A stretch of 64,000 nucleotides of DNA from Clostridia bacterium (GCA_016290095.1 JAEESU010000023.1:1-64000), one strand, 5' to 3'; counted from the stretch's first letter, positions 35,053 to 45,318 are shown. Made by a program: numbers and translations. The notes: a model not told the origin generated them from the sequence alone.

Positions 35053-36834
35053 ATGTTTAAAATTAAATTACATGGAGGACAAACTGCAGAAGTTGAGGAG
35101 AGTTTATATTGGCATACAACTTCACACATTATGGCACAAGCAGTAAAAAGACTTTATCCAGAGGCTAAATTAACAATAGGGCCTTCTATTGAAAATGGAT
35201 TTTATTATGATTTTGATGTAGAAAAACCATTTTCAGAAGATGATTTTGCAAAAATTGAAGAAGAAATGCAAAAAATAATTAAAGAAGATTTACCAATTGA
35301 AAGATTTGAACTTCCAAGAGATAAAGCAATAGAATTAATGGAAGAAAGAGAAGAACCATATAAGGTAGAATTAATTAAAGATTTACCTGAAGGAGAAGTA
35401 ATTTCTTTTTATAAACAAGGAGAATTTACAGATCTTTGTAGAGGCCCTCATTTACCAACAACAGGTGCTGTAAAAGCATTTAAACTTTTAACAACGTCAG
35501 GTGCTTATTGGAGAGGTGATGAGCACAATAAAATGCTTCAAAGAATTTATGGAGTTTCATTCCCTAAAGCTAGTATGTTAGAAGAACATTTACAAATGCT
35601 AGAGGAAGCTAAACAAAGAGATCATAGAAAAATTGGAAAAGATTTAGATTTGTTTATGACTCATAGATTAGTAGGATCTGGATTACCACTATATTTACCA
35701 AATGGAGCTACTATCAGAAGATTACTAGAAAGATATATTCAAGATAAAGAAATTGCACTTGGATACCAACATGTTTATACTCCAGATTTAGCAAATACAG
35801 AATTATATAAGATTAGTGGACATTGGGATCATTATAAAGATGATATGTTTCCTATTATGCAAATGGATAATGAATCATTAGTATTAAGACCAATGAACTG
35901 TCCACACCATATGCTAATATATGGATACACACTTCATTCATATAAAGAATTGCCAATAAGAATTGGAGAATTAGCTCATGATTTTAGATATGAAAATAGT
36001 GGAGCTGTTTGCGGGCTTGAAAGAGTAAGACAAATGTGTCAAAATGATGCTCATTTATTTGTAAGACCAGATCAGATAAAAGAAGAAGTCGGTAGAGTAA
36101 TAAACTTAATTTTTGAAGTATATATCAAAGATTTTGGATTTTCTAGAGATAGATTTAAGTTTAGATTATCATTAAGAGATAAGAATAATAAAGAAAAATA
36201 TATTGATAATGATGAAATGTGGGAAACAGCAGAAAGTCAATTAAGAGCAATTTTAAAAGAATTGAATATTGATTTTTATGAGGCAGAAGGAGAAGCAGCA
36301 TTTTATGGACCTAAAATAGATATTCAAATTAAAACAGCTTTAGGACATGATGTAACTATCCCAACATGTCAATTAGACTTTGCTTTACCAGAAAGATTTG
36401 ATTTAACATTTATAGGAGAAGATGGAAAAGAACATAGACCTGTTGTTATTCATAGAGCAATTTTAGGATCTTCAGACAGATTTATATCATTCTTAATAGA
36501 AGAAACAAAAGGCGAATTCCCAGTATGGTTATGTCCAAAGCAAGTTAAAATATTACCAATTGCTGACAGACATTTAGAATATGCTAATAATGTTAGGGAT
36601 GCTTTGGTTAAAGAAGGAATTAGAGTTGATGTTGATGATAGACAAGAAAAAATAGGATATAAAATTAGAGAAGCACAGCTATCAAAAGTACCATATATGT
36701 TAATACTAGGAGATAAAGAAGTAGAAGCAAATACAGTTGGAGTAAGAGCAAGGAAAGATGGAGATATTGGATCAATGCTAGTAGAAGAATTTGTTTCAAG
36801 AATAAAAGAAGAAATTAAAAATTTTGCAAGATAA
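35053..36834 (+). CDS. thrS: Threonyl-tRNA synthetase
   Basis: YWHTTSHIMAQAVKRLYP, RGPHLPTTG, VLRPMNCPHHMLIY, HRAILGSSDRFI class II motifs; start at ATG 35053. Confidence 0.96.
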   Translation: MFKIKLHGGQTAEVEESLYWHTTSHIMAQAVKRLYPEAKLTIGPSIENGFYYDFDVEKPFSEDDFAKIEEEMQKIIKEDLPIERFELPRDKAIELMEEREEPYKVELIKDLPEGEVISFYKQGEFTDLCRGPHLPTTGAVKAFKLLTTSGAYWRGDEHNKMLQRIYGVSFPKASMLEEHLQMLEEAKQRDHRKIGKDLDLFMTHRLVGSGLPLYLPNGATIRRLLERYIQDKEIALGYQHVYTPDLANTELYKISGHWDHYKDDMFPIMQMDNESLVLRPMNCPHHMLIYGYTLHSYKELPIRIGELAHDFRYENSGAVCGLERVRQMCQNDAHLFVRPDQIKEEVGRVINLIFEVYIKDFGFSRDRFKFRLSLRDKNNKEKYIDNDEMWETAESQLRAILKELNIDFYEAEGEAAFYGPKIDIQIKTALGHDVTIPTCQLDFALPERFDLTFIGEDGKEHRPVVIHRAILGSSDRFISFLIEETKGEFPVWLCPKQVKILPIADRHLEYANNVRDALVKEGIRVDVDDRQEKIGYKIREAQLSKVPYMLILGDKEVEANTVGVRARKDGDIGSMLVEEFVSRIKEEIKNFAR

Positions 36835-36837
36835 TTT

Positions 36838-36875
36838 AAAAAGACATCTATATTACAAATAGATGTCTTTTTCGT
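36838..36875 (+). terminator. Intrinsic terminator
   Basis: aaagacatctatattacaaatagatgtcttttt. Confidence 0.8.
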
Positions 36876-36945
36876 TAAAAATATGGCATTTATGAAACAA
36901 CAAATATATAATAATAGTAACATATTGTTTATGGGAGAATTTATT

Positions 36946-37410
36946 ATGAATGATGGACCAAATGCAATAACTATAGTAGGAGCTGTATTTTTAGGAATTA
37001 TTTTAGTTGGGGCATGTATATTATTGTTCACAAATGCACAAAAATCAATTACAGGTGATGTTGATTCTTTTTCTGCTCGAGAAGCAGAAGCATTTAATTC
37101 ACAGTTTGAAACATTTAGTGGAAAAAAGAAAGGCACAGATTTAAGCCTTTTAATTACAAGATTAATTGCAAATGCAAATAACAACTCTAATATGATTGAA
37201 AAAATTCCTGCAGTAACTGTTTCAAATAAAATAAATAAAGATGCTCAAAAAGGAGAGACAGTTGACTCACCAGAAAATTCTTCAGAAGTAAAAAGATACA
37301 ATCAAAAATTGGTAACCATAAAACAAAATATAGAAGATAAACACGAATATAATATTGAATTTAATTATAATACATCAGGATTTATAAGTGAATTTGTAAT
37401 TACATATTAA
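36946..37410 (+). CDS. Small membrane-anchored hypothetical protein
   Basis: N-terminal TM helix (AITIVGAVFLGIILVGACILLF); probable start at 36946 or 36931. Confidence 0.6.
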   Translation: MNDGPNAITIVGAVFLGIILVGACILLFTNAQKSITGDVDSFSAREAEAFNSQFETFSGKKKGTDLSLLITRLIANANNNSNMIEKIPAVTVSNKINKDAQKGETVDSPENSSEVKRYNQKLVTIKQNIEDKHEYNIEFNYNTSGFISEFVITY

Positions 37411-37461
37411 AAATACTTGACATATAAAATTTTTATGTTAAAATATTAATTACGCTTAAGG

Positions 37462-37499
37462 AAAAAAAGACATCTATTATAAAATAGATGTCTTTTGGC
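37462..37499 (+). terminator. Terminator hairpin nearly identical to the 36838 hairpin
   Basis: aaaaaagacatctattataaaatagatgtctttt. Confidence 0.7.
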
Positions 37500-37555
37500 G
37501 TCTATATTTTCTAACTGGATTTTCATTTCTAAAAATTTAAAATAGGAGGTTTTAA

Positions 37556-39784
37556 ATGGAAGAAAAAGAATTTTTAAGAGAAAAGGAGAAACTTAAGAAT
37601 GTTATTGAAAAACTGCAAGCAGAAGAAAAAGAACTAGAAAAAAGTTTGAAAAAGACAGATACACATTATGACAAGGATTCCTATGTTAGAGCACATATTG
37701 TATACATGGGAGAAAAGAAATTATCTGATATAAGTAAAATTAAAGCTAAGCCATATTTTGCAAGAATTGATTTTACACCAGATAATGAAAGTAAAGAAAA
37801 ATTGTACATAGGTAAATTATCAGTTTTAGATAGTGACACTCAAAAACCTATAATCATTGATTGGAGAGCTCCAATATCAAATCTATATTATGACCGGTAG
37901 AATCCGGCAAATCAAATTATTTATCACCTGATGGAATAATAGAAGGTGAAATTTCTTTAAAAAGACAATATTTTATCGAAAACCAATCCCTACAAAAATA
38001 TTCAGATATTGATTTAAAAGCAAATGATGAATTATTACAAATAGCATTAGAAGAAAAAGCTGATGATAGGCTAAAAAACATTGTTGCAACTATACAAGCT
38101 GAACAAAACAATATTATAAGAGCAGATATGAATAAACCACTTATAGTTCAAGGAGTTGCTGGAAGTCGGTAAAACAACAATTGCTCTACATAGAATAGCA
38201 TATTTAATTTATAATTGTAATAACGAATTTGATCCTGAAAGCTTTATGATTATCGCACCAAACAAATTCTTTTTAAACTATATTTCAAATGTTTTACCTG
38301 ATTTAGGCGTTGAAAATGTTAAACAATATACTTTTGAAGATTTTGCATATGAAATAATTGGGAAAAAGTTAAAAATATCTGATAATAATGAAAAACTTGT
38401 TACAATTGTAAATCAAGATTTTGATGAAATTAATCATGGTGATATCAAGTTAATTATTGAAGAATCAAAACTAAAATCATCTATTAGTTTTAAGAATGTT
38501 GTTGATAAATATTTAAAATATGTAGAAGAAAACTATTTACCAAAAGAAGATTTTTGGCTAGATAATGTAAGAATATACAGATTTGAAAATATTCAGAAAT
38601 TATTTTTAGAAACATATAAAGATTTAGATTTTGAAAGAAGAATAAACGAAGTTAAAAAACATATTTTTTCAAAAATAAAATTAAATAAAGATATTATTTA
38701 TAAAACAATTACTGATAAGAGAAAAGCAAGAATTTATAACTTGATGAAAAATGACTTAATATCAGAAGACGAGAAAAATAAAGAGAGAATTAATATATTT
38801 GAAGAAACAGAAAAATTATTAAAGTATCTTGAAAACGATGATATTAAAATTGTAGATGAATTTTTTAATAAGACTGGCAAAAAAAGTTCATTAGAATATT
38901 ATAAAGATTTTGTGAATAACTTCATTTATGGTGAAATAGATAACAAAGAATTGGCAGTTTATTTAAAAAATAATACAATAAAAAATTTAGATAAAGGAGA
39001 AGTCACATTTGAAGATTTAGCACCAATTATTTATATACATTATAGAATTTACGGAGCTAAATTTCAAAAAGAATTAAGACATGTAATTATAGATGAGGCA
39101 CAAGATTATGGTGAGTTCCAATTTAGTGTTTTAAAAACAATTTTAAAAAGTAATTCAATGACAATTTTAGGAGATATTGCACAAGGAGTTCATTTTTATA
39201 GAGGAATTGAAAACTGGAAGAGATTTATAGATATAGAATTTCCAGAAGGTGGAGCTAAATACACAACATTAGAAAAAACATATAGAACAACAAAAGATAT
39301 TATGAATAAAGCCAATTCGGTAATAGATAAACTTCCAGAATATGAAAAACAGTTTATAGTAAAAGGTGAACCAGTAATAGAAGGTAAAGATTCCATACAC
39401 ATACTACCTAAAAAAGATATTGATGGCATTATAGAAGAAATCATTTATAAAATAAAAGATTACAAAGGACAAAATTTTAAATCAATTGCAATTATAGGAA
39501 AAGATATTGAAGAATGCCAAATGATAAAAAGAAAAATGAATCAATGTGGTTTAGAAATAAAACTAATACAAAGTAAAGATTCAGAGTATAATGCTGGCAT
39601 TTCAATTGTCCCATCATATTTAGCAAAGGGACTAGAATTTGACAGTGTAATATTATTTAATGTTAATAATGAAAAATATAAAAATAACAGTTTAGATATT
39701 AAACTTCTATATGTTGCTATAACAAGAGCAATGAGCAAACTCGACATTTTTTACACTAATAAAATTTCGGAATTATTAATTTAA
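37556..39784 (+). CDS. helD: HelD/UvrD-like superfamily 1 helicase, reading frame broken at three CGG codons (37895, 37905, 38167)
   Basis: Skipping one C at each CGG gives a continuous ORF ...WRAPISNLYYDGRIGKSNYLSPDGIIEGEISLKRQYFIE...KPLIVQGVAGSGKTTIALHRIAYLIYN... with helicase motifs VIIDEAQDYGEFQ, LGDIAQGVHFYRG and LYVAITRAMSKL. Confidence 0.85.
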
Positions 39785-39852
39785 AATAATTGATAAAAGT
39801 ATTTTTCTGTGATATACTCACTCTGTATATAATTAAAAGGGGAGATATTAAA

Positions 39853-42261
39853 GTGGAAAGTGTTGCAAAGGCTGATTTACAAAAGAAATTAGAGTATTTA
39901 GGTCTAGATTTAGAGGATGTTCCTGATAGTTTAACAGAATTTCATCCTTTAAATTATAATGTAACAAGATTAAGTAACGATAAGGACCATAGAGTTTTTA
40001 GATTTGTACCTATTGATAAAATAGATATATTAGTTACTCCTTGTTTAAGAACAGATCCTTTAAAAGACAAATACGCTAAAGCTCTACCTTTACATAAATA
40101 CATTTTGCAAAGTGATGATGATGAAGATATTGAATATTATTCTCAGTTTGTCCATATGTTAAATACAGTTTCTATTAGTGATATCGAAACAGTTACAACT
40201 GTTCAAAAAGATTTAAATAAGAAAGAACCTTTTAAAGTAAAATTCAATAAAGATAATATGTGGCAAATATATTATTCAGATGTTACAGGAAGATACTTTA
40301 TGCTTGTGTGTTCAAAAGAAGAAACATTTGCTGAATTTTTCTATCTATTAAAATTGAAGATAGAATTTTTAAATTCTAAAGCAAGAATCGCACCTAAAAT
40401 ATATGTTCCTATTAATGCAGTCAATTATTCTGAGGAATATTTAAATAGAGACGAAATAGCAGATCTTGAAAATTATTTGTGGCTTTTTACAAAAGATTGG
40501 GCATTAACATTTGAAGTATATAGTAAAACAAATAACCTATCTATTCAAATAACAGGAGAAACTGTTGTTTATGACACAATAAAGAGTAGTTATAAAATAA
40601 AATTAAGCAGTAAAGATGAAGCTATTAAATTCTATAAGTTAATGAAAGCTTTGTTTATTTTGCAAACTGAAATAAAAAATCATTTTAACTTTATTACAAA
40701 GGTAGATAGTAATAATGGATTAGAATTGTATTATGGCGATAAAAGGCTTACTTTTGAAGTTTTAACTGAATTTATTAAAGATGAATTTTGCATTGCTATA
40801 GACGAAATAAAGGCTGAAAATGAAAAAATAGCTGAAGCAGAAGAAGAACTTAATAAAATAAAAATAGATGTTAAAGTTAAAGAAGATGAATATCTTATAA
40901 AGCAAAAAGAAATTTCAACATATCTAGAATATAAGAAGACTTTTATAGGAAAAGTAAAATACTTTTTTAAATCTCCAAAAATCAATCAAAAGATAAAACA
41001 ACAAGCTAAAAATGACGAGAATAATGAAGAAACTGAATTTGTTCAAAATAACCATATTGATATGGAAGTGCTTGATACTGCATATAAAGATAAAAGGTAT
41101 TATACAATAGAGGATTTAGTTACAGTGTATTCATTATTAGAAAAAGCAGAAAGAAATTATAGAAACTTAAATCAAGATTTAAAAGCTTTAAAATTAAAAT
41201 TAGAAAATATTATTTCAAAAGTAAAAAATGCGACATTATATATTGAAGAAATAGATAAACATAAAAAGAGCATATTTGATTTCTGGAAATTCTCAAATAA
41301 AGACGAAAAATTAAGCCTAGAAATGGGAAGTGAATCAGAAGAAGAAAATACAAAGAAAACATTAAAGAAAGTATTTTCATATGAAACAGATTTTGAAGAT
41401 TTAGGCGCTAAAATGGATACTCTTCAAAGAAAGAAATTGTCTAAAGAAGAGATGGATAGCTTATTTATAGCTAAGACAGAAGTGCTTTATTTGCTAAATA
41501 TGCTTAGAGAAAATGATTTAAACAAATTAGCCCTTGAAAACACTTTAAATAAATTAGTTGATGAGTTTAACCAAAATAGACTTATTATGGATGAAGAAAC
41601 TTTTGATATATTTGGAAGCGTAGACGATGATAATAGAAAACTAAAATATATCGGAAGTAGAGGACATAGAGAAAGCGAAAAGAATAAATTCAAAATATTA
41701 AATATAAATAAAAAAATTGATGTCTTTGATTTTACTGAAAAATTACAAAGCATAATTACTTATCTAGAAGGAACAACTCCAAAGAATAAAGCTCAATATG
41801 ATTTTTCTTTATATAAAGTTTCTCAGATAACAGAAAAAGTAAAAGAAAATTCATTCGATGTTTACAATCTAAATCCTGAAAAAGCATTAGAGGAATATAA
41901 TGATGATGGTGAAGGGGCATTAAATTTAATTAAGCTAAATTATAAAGAAGGACTACCTCTTATTTACTATACAAATTCAATTTTTTATGATAATACAAAT
42001 CAAACACTCCCACTTGGAATGAATGTTTCTTCATGTGTATTTTTAGATTGTAGAAAATTAGAGTTTACACTAGTTGGAAAAAATAAATTTAGAACAAATA
42101 ATTATTTTACAGAAAGCAATAATTTATTAGTTCCAAAAACAAAAGATGTTTTTGTATATGAGTATGATGTTGAATTAAAACAAAATAAAGAGCAATCAAA
42201 AACAAATGAAGAGGAAAAACAAGAAGAAAGTCCAAAAGATGATGATATGAAAGAGGAATAA
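39853..42261 (+). CDS. Large coiled-coil hypothetical protein
   Basis: Long open frame; GTG start at 39853 after ggggagatattaaa; predicted coiled-coil central region. Confidence 0.65.
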   Translation: MESVAKADLQKKLEYLGLDLEDVPDSLTEFHPLNYNVTRLSNDKDHRVFRFVPIDKIDILVTPCLRTDPLKDKYAKALPLHKYILQSDDDEDIEYYSQFVHMLNTVSISDIETVTTVQKDLNKKEPFKVKFNKDNMWQIYYSDVTGRYFMLVCSKEETFAEFFYLLKLKIEFLNSKARIAPKIYVPINAVNYSEEYLNRDEIADLENYLWLFTKDWALTFEVYSKTNNLSIQITGETVVYDTIKSSYKIKLSSKDEAIKFYKLMKALFILQTEIKNHFNFITKVDSNNGLELYYGDKRLTFEVLTEFIKDEFCIAIDEIKAENEKIAEAEEELNKIKIDVKVKEDEYLIKQKEISTYLEYKKTFIGKVKYFFKSPKINQKIKQQAKNDENNEETEFVQNNHIDMEVLDTAYKDKRYYTIEDLVTVYSLLEKAERNYRNLNQDLKALKLKLENIISKVKNATLYIEEIDKHKKSIFDFWKFSNKDEKLSLEMGSESEEENTKKTLKKVFSYETDFEDLGAKMDTLQRKKLSKEEMDSLFIAKTEVLYLLNMLRENDLNKLALENTLNKLVDEFNQNRLIMDEETFDIFGSVDDDNRKLKYIGSRGHRESEKNKFKILNINKKIDVFDFTEKLQSIITYLEGTTPKNKAQYDFSLYKVSQITEKVKENSFDVYNLNPEKALEEYNDDGEGALNLIKLNYKEGLPLIYYTNSIFYDNTNQTLPLGMNVSSCVFLDCRKLEFTLVGKNKFRTNNYFTESNNLLVPKTKDVFVYEYDVELKQNKEQSKTNEEEKQEESPKDDDMKEE

Positions 42262-42264
42262 AAT

Positions 42265-43440
42265 ATGATAAATAGAGTAGTTATAATTGTTTTAGATAGT
42301 TTCGGAGTAGGAGAAACTCCAGATGCTAAAGAATATGGAGATGAAGGAAGCAATACATTAGAAGGAATTTATTATAATACTACTCTTGATATTCCTAATA
42401 TGAAGAAATTAGGATTATACAATATTCAAGGATTAACAATAAAAGAAAAAGAATCTAACCCTATTGGAATTTATGGAAAAGCAGCTGAAAAAACAAAAGG
42501 AAAAAATAGCCCTGTTGGTCATTGGGAGATTGCTGGTTTTATTAAAGATGAACCATTTAAAACATATTATGATGGATTTCCACAAGAATTACTAGATGAG
42601 ATATCTTCACGTGCAGGAATAAAAGGATTTATTTGTAATAAAAAAGGTTCTGGCACTGATTTCTTAAAACAGTATGGAGAAGAATCTGTTAAAACTGGGA
42701 TGCCAATAGTATATACTTCTGCTGATAGTGTATTTCAAATAGCTATGCATGAAGATGTTATGAGTGTTCAAAATTTATATAAATTATGTCGTATATCAAG
42801 AAATGTTATTGATGAAAAATGTTATGGAATAGGAACAGTAATAGCAAGACCATTTATTGGAACATGTAATGAAGATTACACAAGAACATATAATAGAAAA
42901 GATTTTGAAGCTGAAGATTTCGGAAGAACTATGCTAGATGTTTTTGTAGATAATAGTAAAACTGTTTTAGCAATCGGAAAAATAGAAGATTTATTTAGCG
43001 GTAGAGGAATAACAAGGGCAATACATACAAATGGAAATACAGATGGAATTGAAAAAACAATCTCTGAAATCCGAAATTCTAAAGAAGATTTAATTTTTGT
43101 TAATTTAGTTGATTTTGACATGCTTTACGGACATCGAAACAATATAGAAGGATATGCTAGAGCATTAGAGGAATTTGATGAGAAATTACCTGAAATATTA
43201 GATTCTCTTAAAGATGATGATTTGTTAATTATTACTGCAGACCATGGAAATGATCCAAGTACACCAAGTACTGATCATTCAAGAGAATATATTCCAATAT
43301 TAGCATATGGAAAAAAATTAAAAGAAAACGTTGATTTAGGAATAAGAGAAACATATGCAGATATTTCCGCAACAATTTTAGATATATTAGGATTAGAAAA
43401 ACTAGAAAATGGTACTAGTTTTAAAGATGAAATAATATAA
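42265..43440 (+). CDS. deoB: Phosphopentomutase
   Basis: VVIIVLDSFGVGETPDAKEYGDEGSNTLE, GKNSPVGHWEIAG, TADHGNDPSTPSTDHSREY. Confidence 0.96.
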   Translation: MINRVVIIVLDSFGVGETPDAKEYGDEGSNTLEGIYYNTTLDIPNMKKLGLYNIQGLTIKEKESNPIGIYGKAAEKTKGKNSPVGHWEIAGFIKDEPFKTYYDGFPQELLDEISSRAGIKGFICNKKGSGTDFLKQYGEESVKTGMPIVYTSADSVFQIAMHEDVMSVQNLYKLCRISRNVIDEKCYGIGTVIARPFIGTCNEDYTRTYNRKDFEAEDFGRTMLDVFVDNSKTVLAIGKIEDLFSGRGITRAIHTNGNTDGIEKTISEIRNSKEDLIFVNLVDFDMLYGHRNNIEGYARALEEFDEKLPEILDSLKDDDLLIITADHGNDPSTPSTDHSREYIPILAYGKKLKENVDLGIRETYADISATILDILGLEKLENGTSFKDEII

Positions 43441-43472
43441 AAAACCTAAACTTTAAGTTTAGGTTTTTTTAT
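43438..43472. terminator. Bidirectional terminator between convergent genes
   Basis: aaaaaacctaaactttaagtttaggttttttt. Confidence 0.85.
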
Positions 43473-45103
43473 ACTTTTTCATATAATGTATAATAGTCAT
43501 CTGAATATATTTCTTTATAGTCATCGTCATATTTTATATACACATCTATAAGAGTATTGTTTTTAAGTAAGATATGAGTAAATTGATATTTGTTAAATAC
43601 ATCTTTATAATATGTAGATCCATTTGATGATTCAATATAATCTTTAAAAATATCTGTGTCTGCAAATTCACTACAATATACATCTAATCTTGAATCAATA
43701 AAAACTTTTATGTTATTGAGCATTAAGTAACTACCATTGTTATAGCTGTTATAAATTTTTATGTTTTTATAATCTAAATTATCTAATATAAATTGAGTTG
43801 CACCGACTGGATATGCTGTTTCGTCAACATAGTTTACCGATTTTTGTGTAACTAGCATAGATATTGAGAATGTCGATACTAGTATTAAAGAAATTACAAA
43901 AACAAATGGTGTTATTCGGATATTTTTAATTTTTTCATAATCATCACTAGCGTTATTTAGTATAGCTTGAGAAAGAAGATCTGCAATTACATAACTTCCC
44001 AACAATATAAGTAAAAATGTATATCTCTTACTCATAAAAGCCATTAAAGTTAATCCAAGTATCAAAAATCCATGTTCTGATTTTATTTTTGTTGGCATAA
44101 AAGTTAATAATGTAATAAAAGTAATTATAAATAAAATCATAGGAATAAATGAGACTAATACTAATGGCTGCATTTCTGAAATAAAATCAATAGAACTATT
44201 ATTTGGAAAATTACTTTTTCCTAGCATAGATTTTATAATATACGTATATGGAACACCATGAATAGGTGTTAATAATCCAGTAAAACATACGGTTATAAAT
44301 AGTATTAGAAGTCTTTTTGCATTGTAATTATCTTTTCGAATTATTTTATTATTAGTATTACGTGTTTTTTCATTTGCAAATTTTGTATAATCATTAAAAT
44401 CTTTTTTATAACCTTCCGCTTTTTCAGGATTAGTGTCTTTATATTTATAATATTTTTTTTCATAATATTTTGCGCAAACTAAATAGATGCTCCTTGCTGA
44501 AAGAGAGTTTAATACGGCTGGGGCAAAATATGGTAAAAATAGAACTAAGACAAGTGGCCATGTTGCTGCATGAAAATTTGCAATTACGATTGATAAAATA
44601 ATTATGCTAATTGCATATCTTTTTTTATTTGTATCAATAAATTGCTCAATGCAATAAATTTCTATAATGAAACAAATAAATGATGTGATTTGTGATCTTG
44701 CAGCATAGCATTCTTTAGATAAGAAAGCTATAAATAATGTCACAACTAATGCTATAAAAGGTGTTTTAGTTCTGTTAGATATTAAATTGAAAAGGACTAC
44801 ATTTGTTATAGCTGTTAATATAAGCAATCCTATATAAATTCCAGTATATCCTGAAATATTATATAAAAGATATATAACCACATCAAAAGCCCAGTGTGAA
44901 TAGGTATAATCCAATCCTTCAGTCCATGAAAAATGTTCTTTCATATCAATTCCGTTTTCTAAAATGTATTTTCCTATAGAAATGTTAAAAAAAGTATCAT
45001 TTTGAAAAGTTTTAACAACAAGTCCAAGGGAAAATATTATAATAAGAATTGAAAATAGAATTTTTTGTGTTTTAAAGTTTTTTGGTATAGAAATTTCGTT
45101 CAT
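43469..45103 (-). CDS. Multi-TM membrane protein (glycosyltransferase-like); only confident minus-strand CDS in the window
   Basis: 550-aa track ORF; likely start at internal Met (MNEISIPKN); many TM segments. Confidence 0.75.
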   Translation of the reverse strand: MNEISIPKNFKTQKILFSILIIIFSLGLVVKTFQNDTFFNISIGKYILENGIDMKEHFSWTEGLDYTYSHWAFDVVIYLLYNISGYTGIYIGLLILTAITNVVLFNLISNRTKTPFIALVVTLFIAFLSKECYAARSQITSFICFIIEIYCIEQFIDTNKKRYAISIIILSIVIANFHAATWPLVLVLFLPYFAPAVLNSLSARSIYLVCAKYYEKKYYKYKDTNPEKAEGYKKDFNDYTKFANEKTRNTNNKIIRKDNYNAKRLLILFITVCFTGLLTPIHGVPYTYIIKSMLGKSNFPNNSSIDFISEMQPLVLVSFIPMILFIITFITLLTFMPTKIKSEHGFLILGLTLMAFMSKRYTFLLILLGSYVIADLLSQAILNNASDDYEKIKNIRITPFVFVISLILVSTFSISMLVTQKSVNYVDETAYPVGATQFILDNLDYKNIKIYNSYNNGSYLMLNNIKVFIDSRLDVYCSEFADTDIFKDYIESSNGSTYYKDVFNKYQFTHILLKNNTLIDVYIKYDDDYKEIYSDDYYTLYEKV

Positions 45104-45235
45104 AAAAATTATTCCTTTCATAAATATAAAAAATTATATCATATAACATCTCAAAAAACATATAAAATAAAAAATAAATGCTAGACAAATAAAAATTTAT
45201 ATGTTAATATAAAACATGTTAAAAGAATAATATAT

Positions 45236-45318
45236 GCCGATGTGGCGAAATTGGTATACGCACAGCACTCAAAATGCTGCGGGAAACCATGTGGGTTCGA
45301 GTCCCACCATCGGCACCA
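45236..45318 (+). tRNA. tRNA-Leu (anticodon CAA)
   Basis: gccgatgtggcgaaattggtatacgcacagcactcaaaatgctgcgggaaaccatgtgggttcgagtcccaccatcggcacca; anticodon loop CTCAAAA, class II variable arm. Confidence 0.93.

Noticed and set aside
13184-38169. Simple sense-codon reassignment of CGG (to any single amino acid) as the explanation
   Set aside because: Reading CGG as one triplet leaves the wrong frame: stops follow immediately at 37895 (TAG) and 38167 (TAA), after two codons at 32590 and within 8 codons at the other two sites. Only a +1 shift restores the proteins.
13184-38169. Random sequencing/assembly indels or ordinary pseudogenes
   Set aside because: Not formally excluded, but errors in an AT-rich genome would be expected in A/T homopolymers. 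All five events are the same (extra C before GG, creating in-frame CGG), two lie 10 nt apart, and no other type of lesion is seen in these genes.
13184-38169. Classical P-site slippage (prfB-like CTT-TGA or Ty1-like) as the mechanism
   Set aside because: The preceding codons GTT, TCA, GAC, ATC and AGT share no slippery motif, repairing in +1 would be poor for most, and no common SD-like stimulator was seen upstream.
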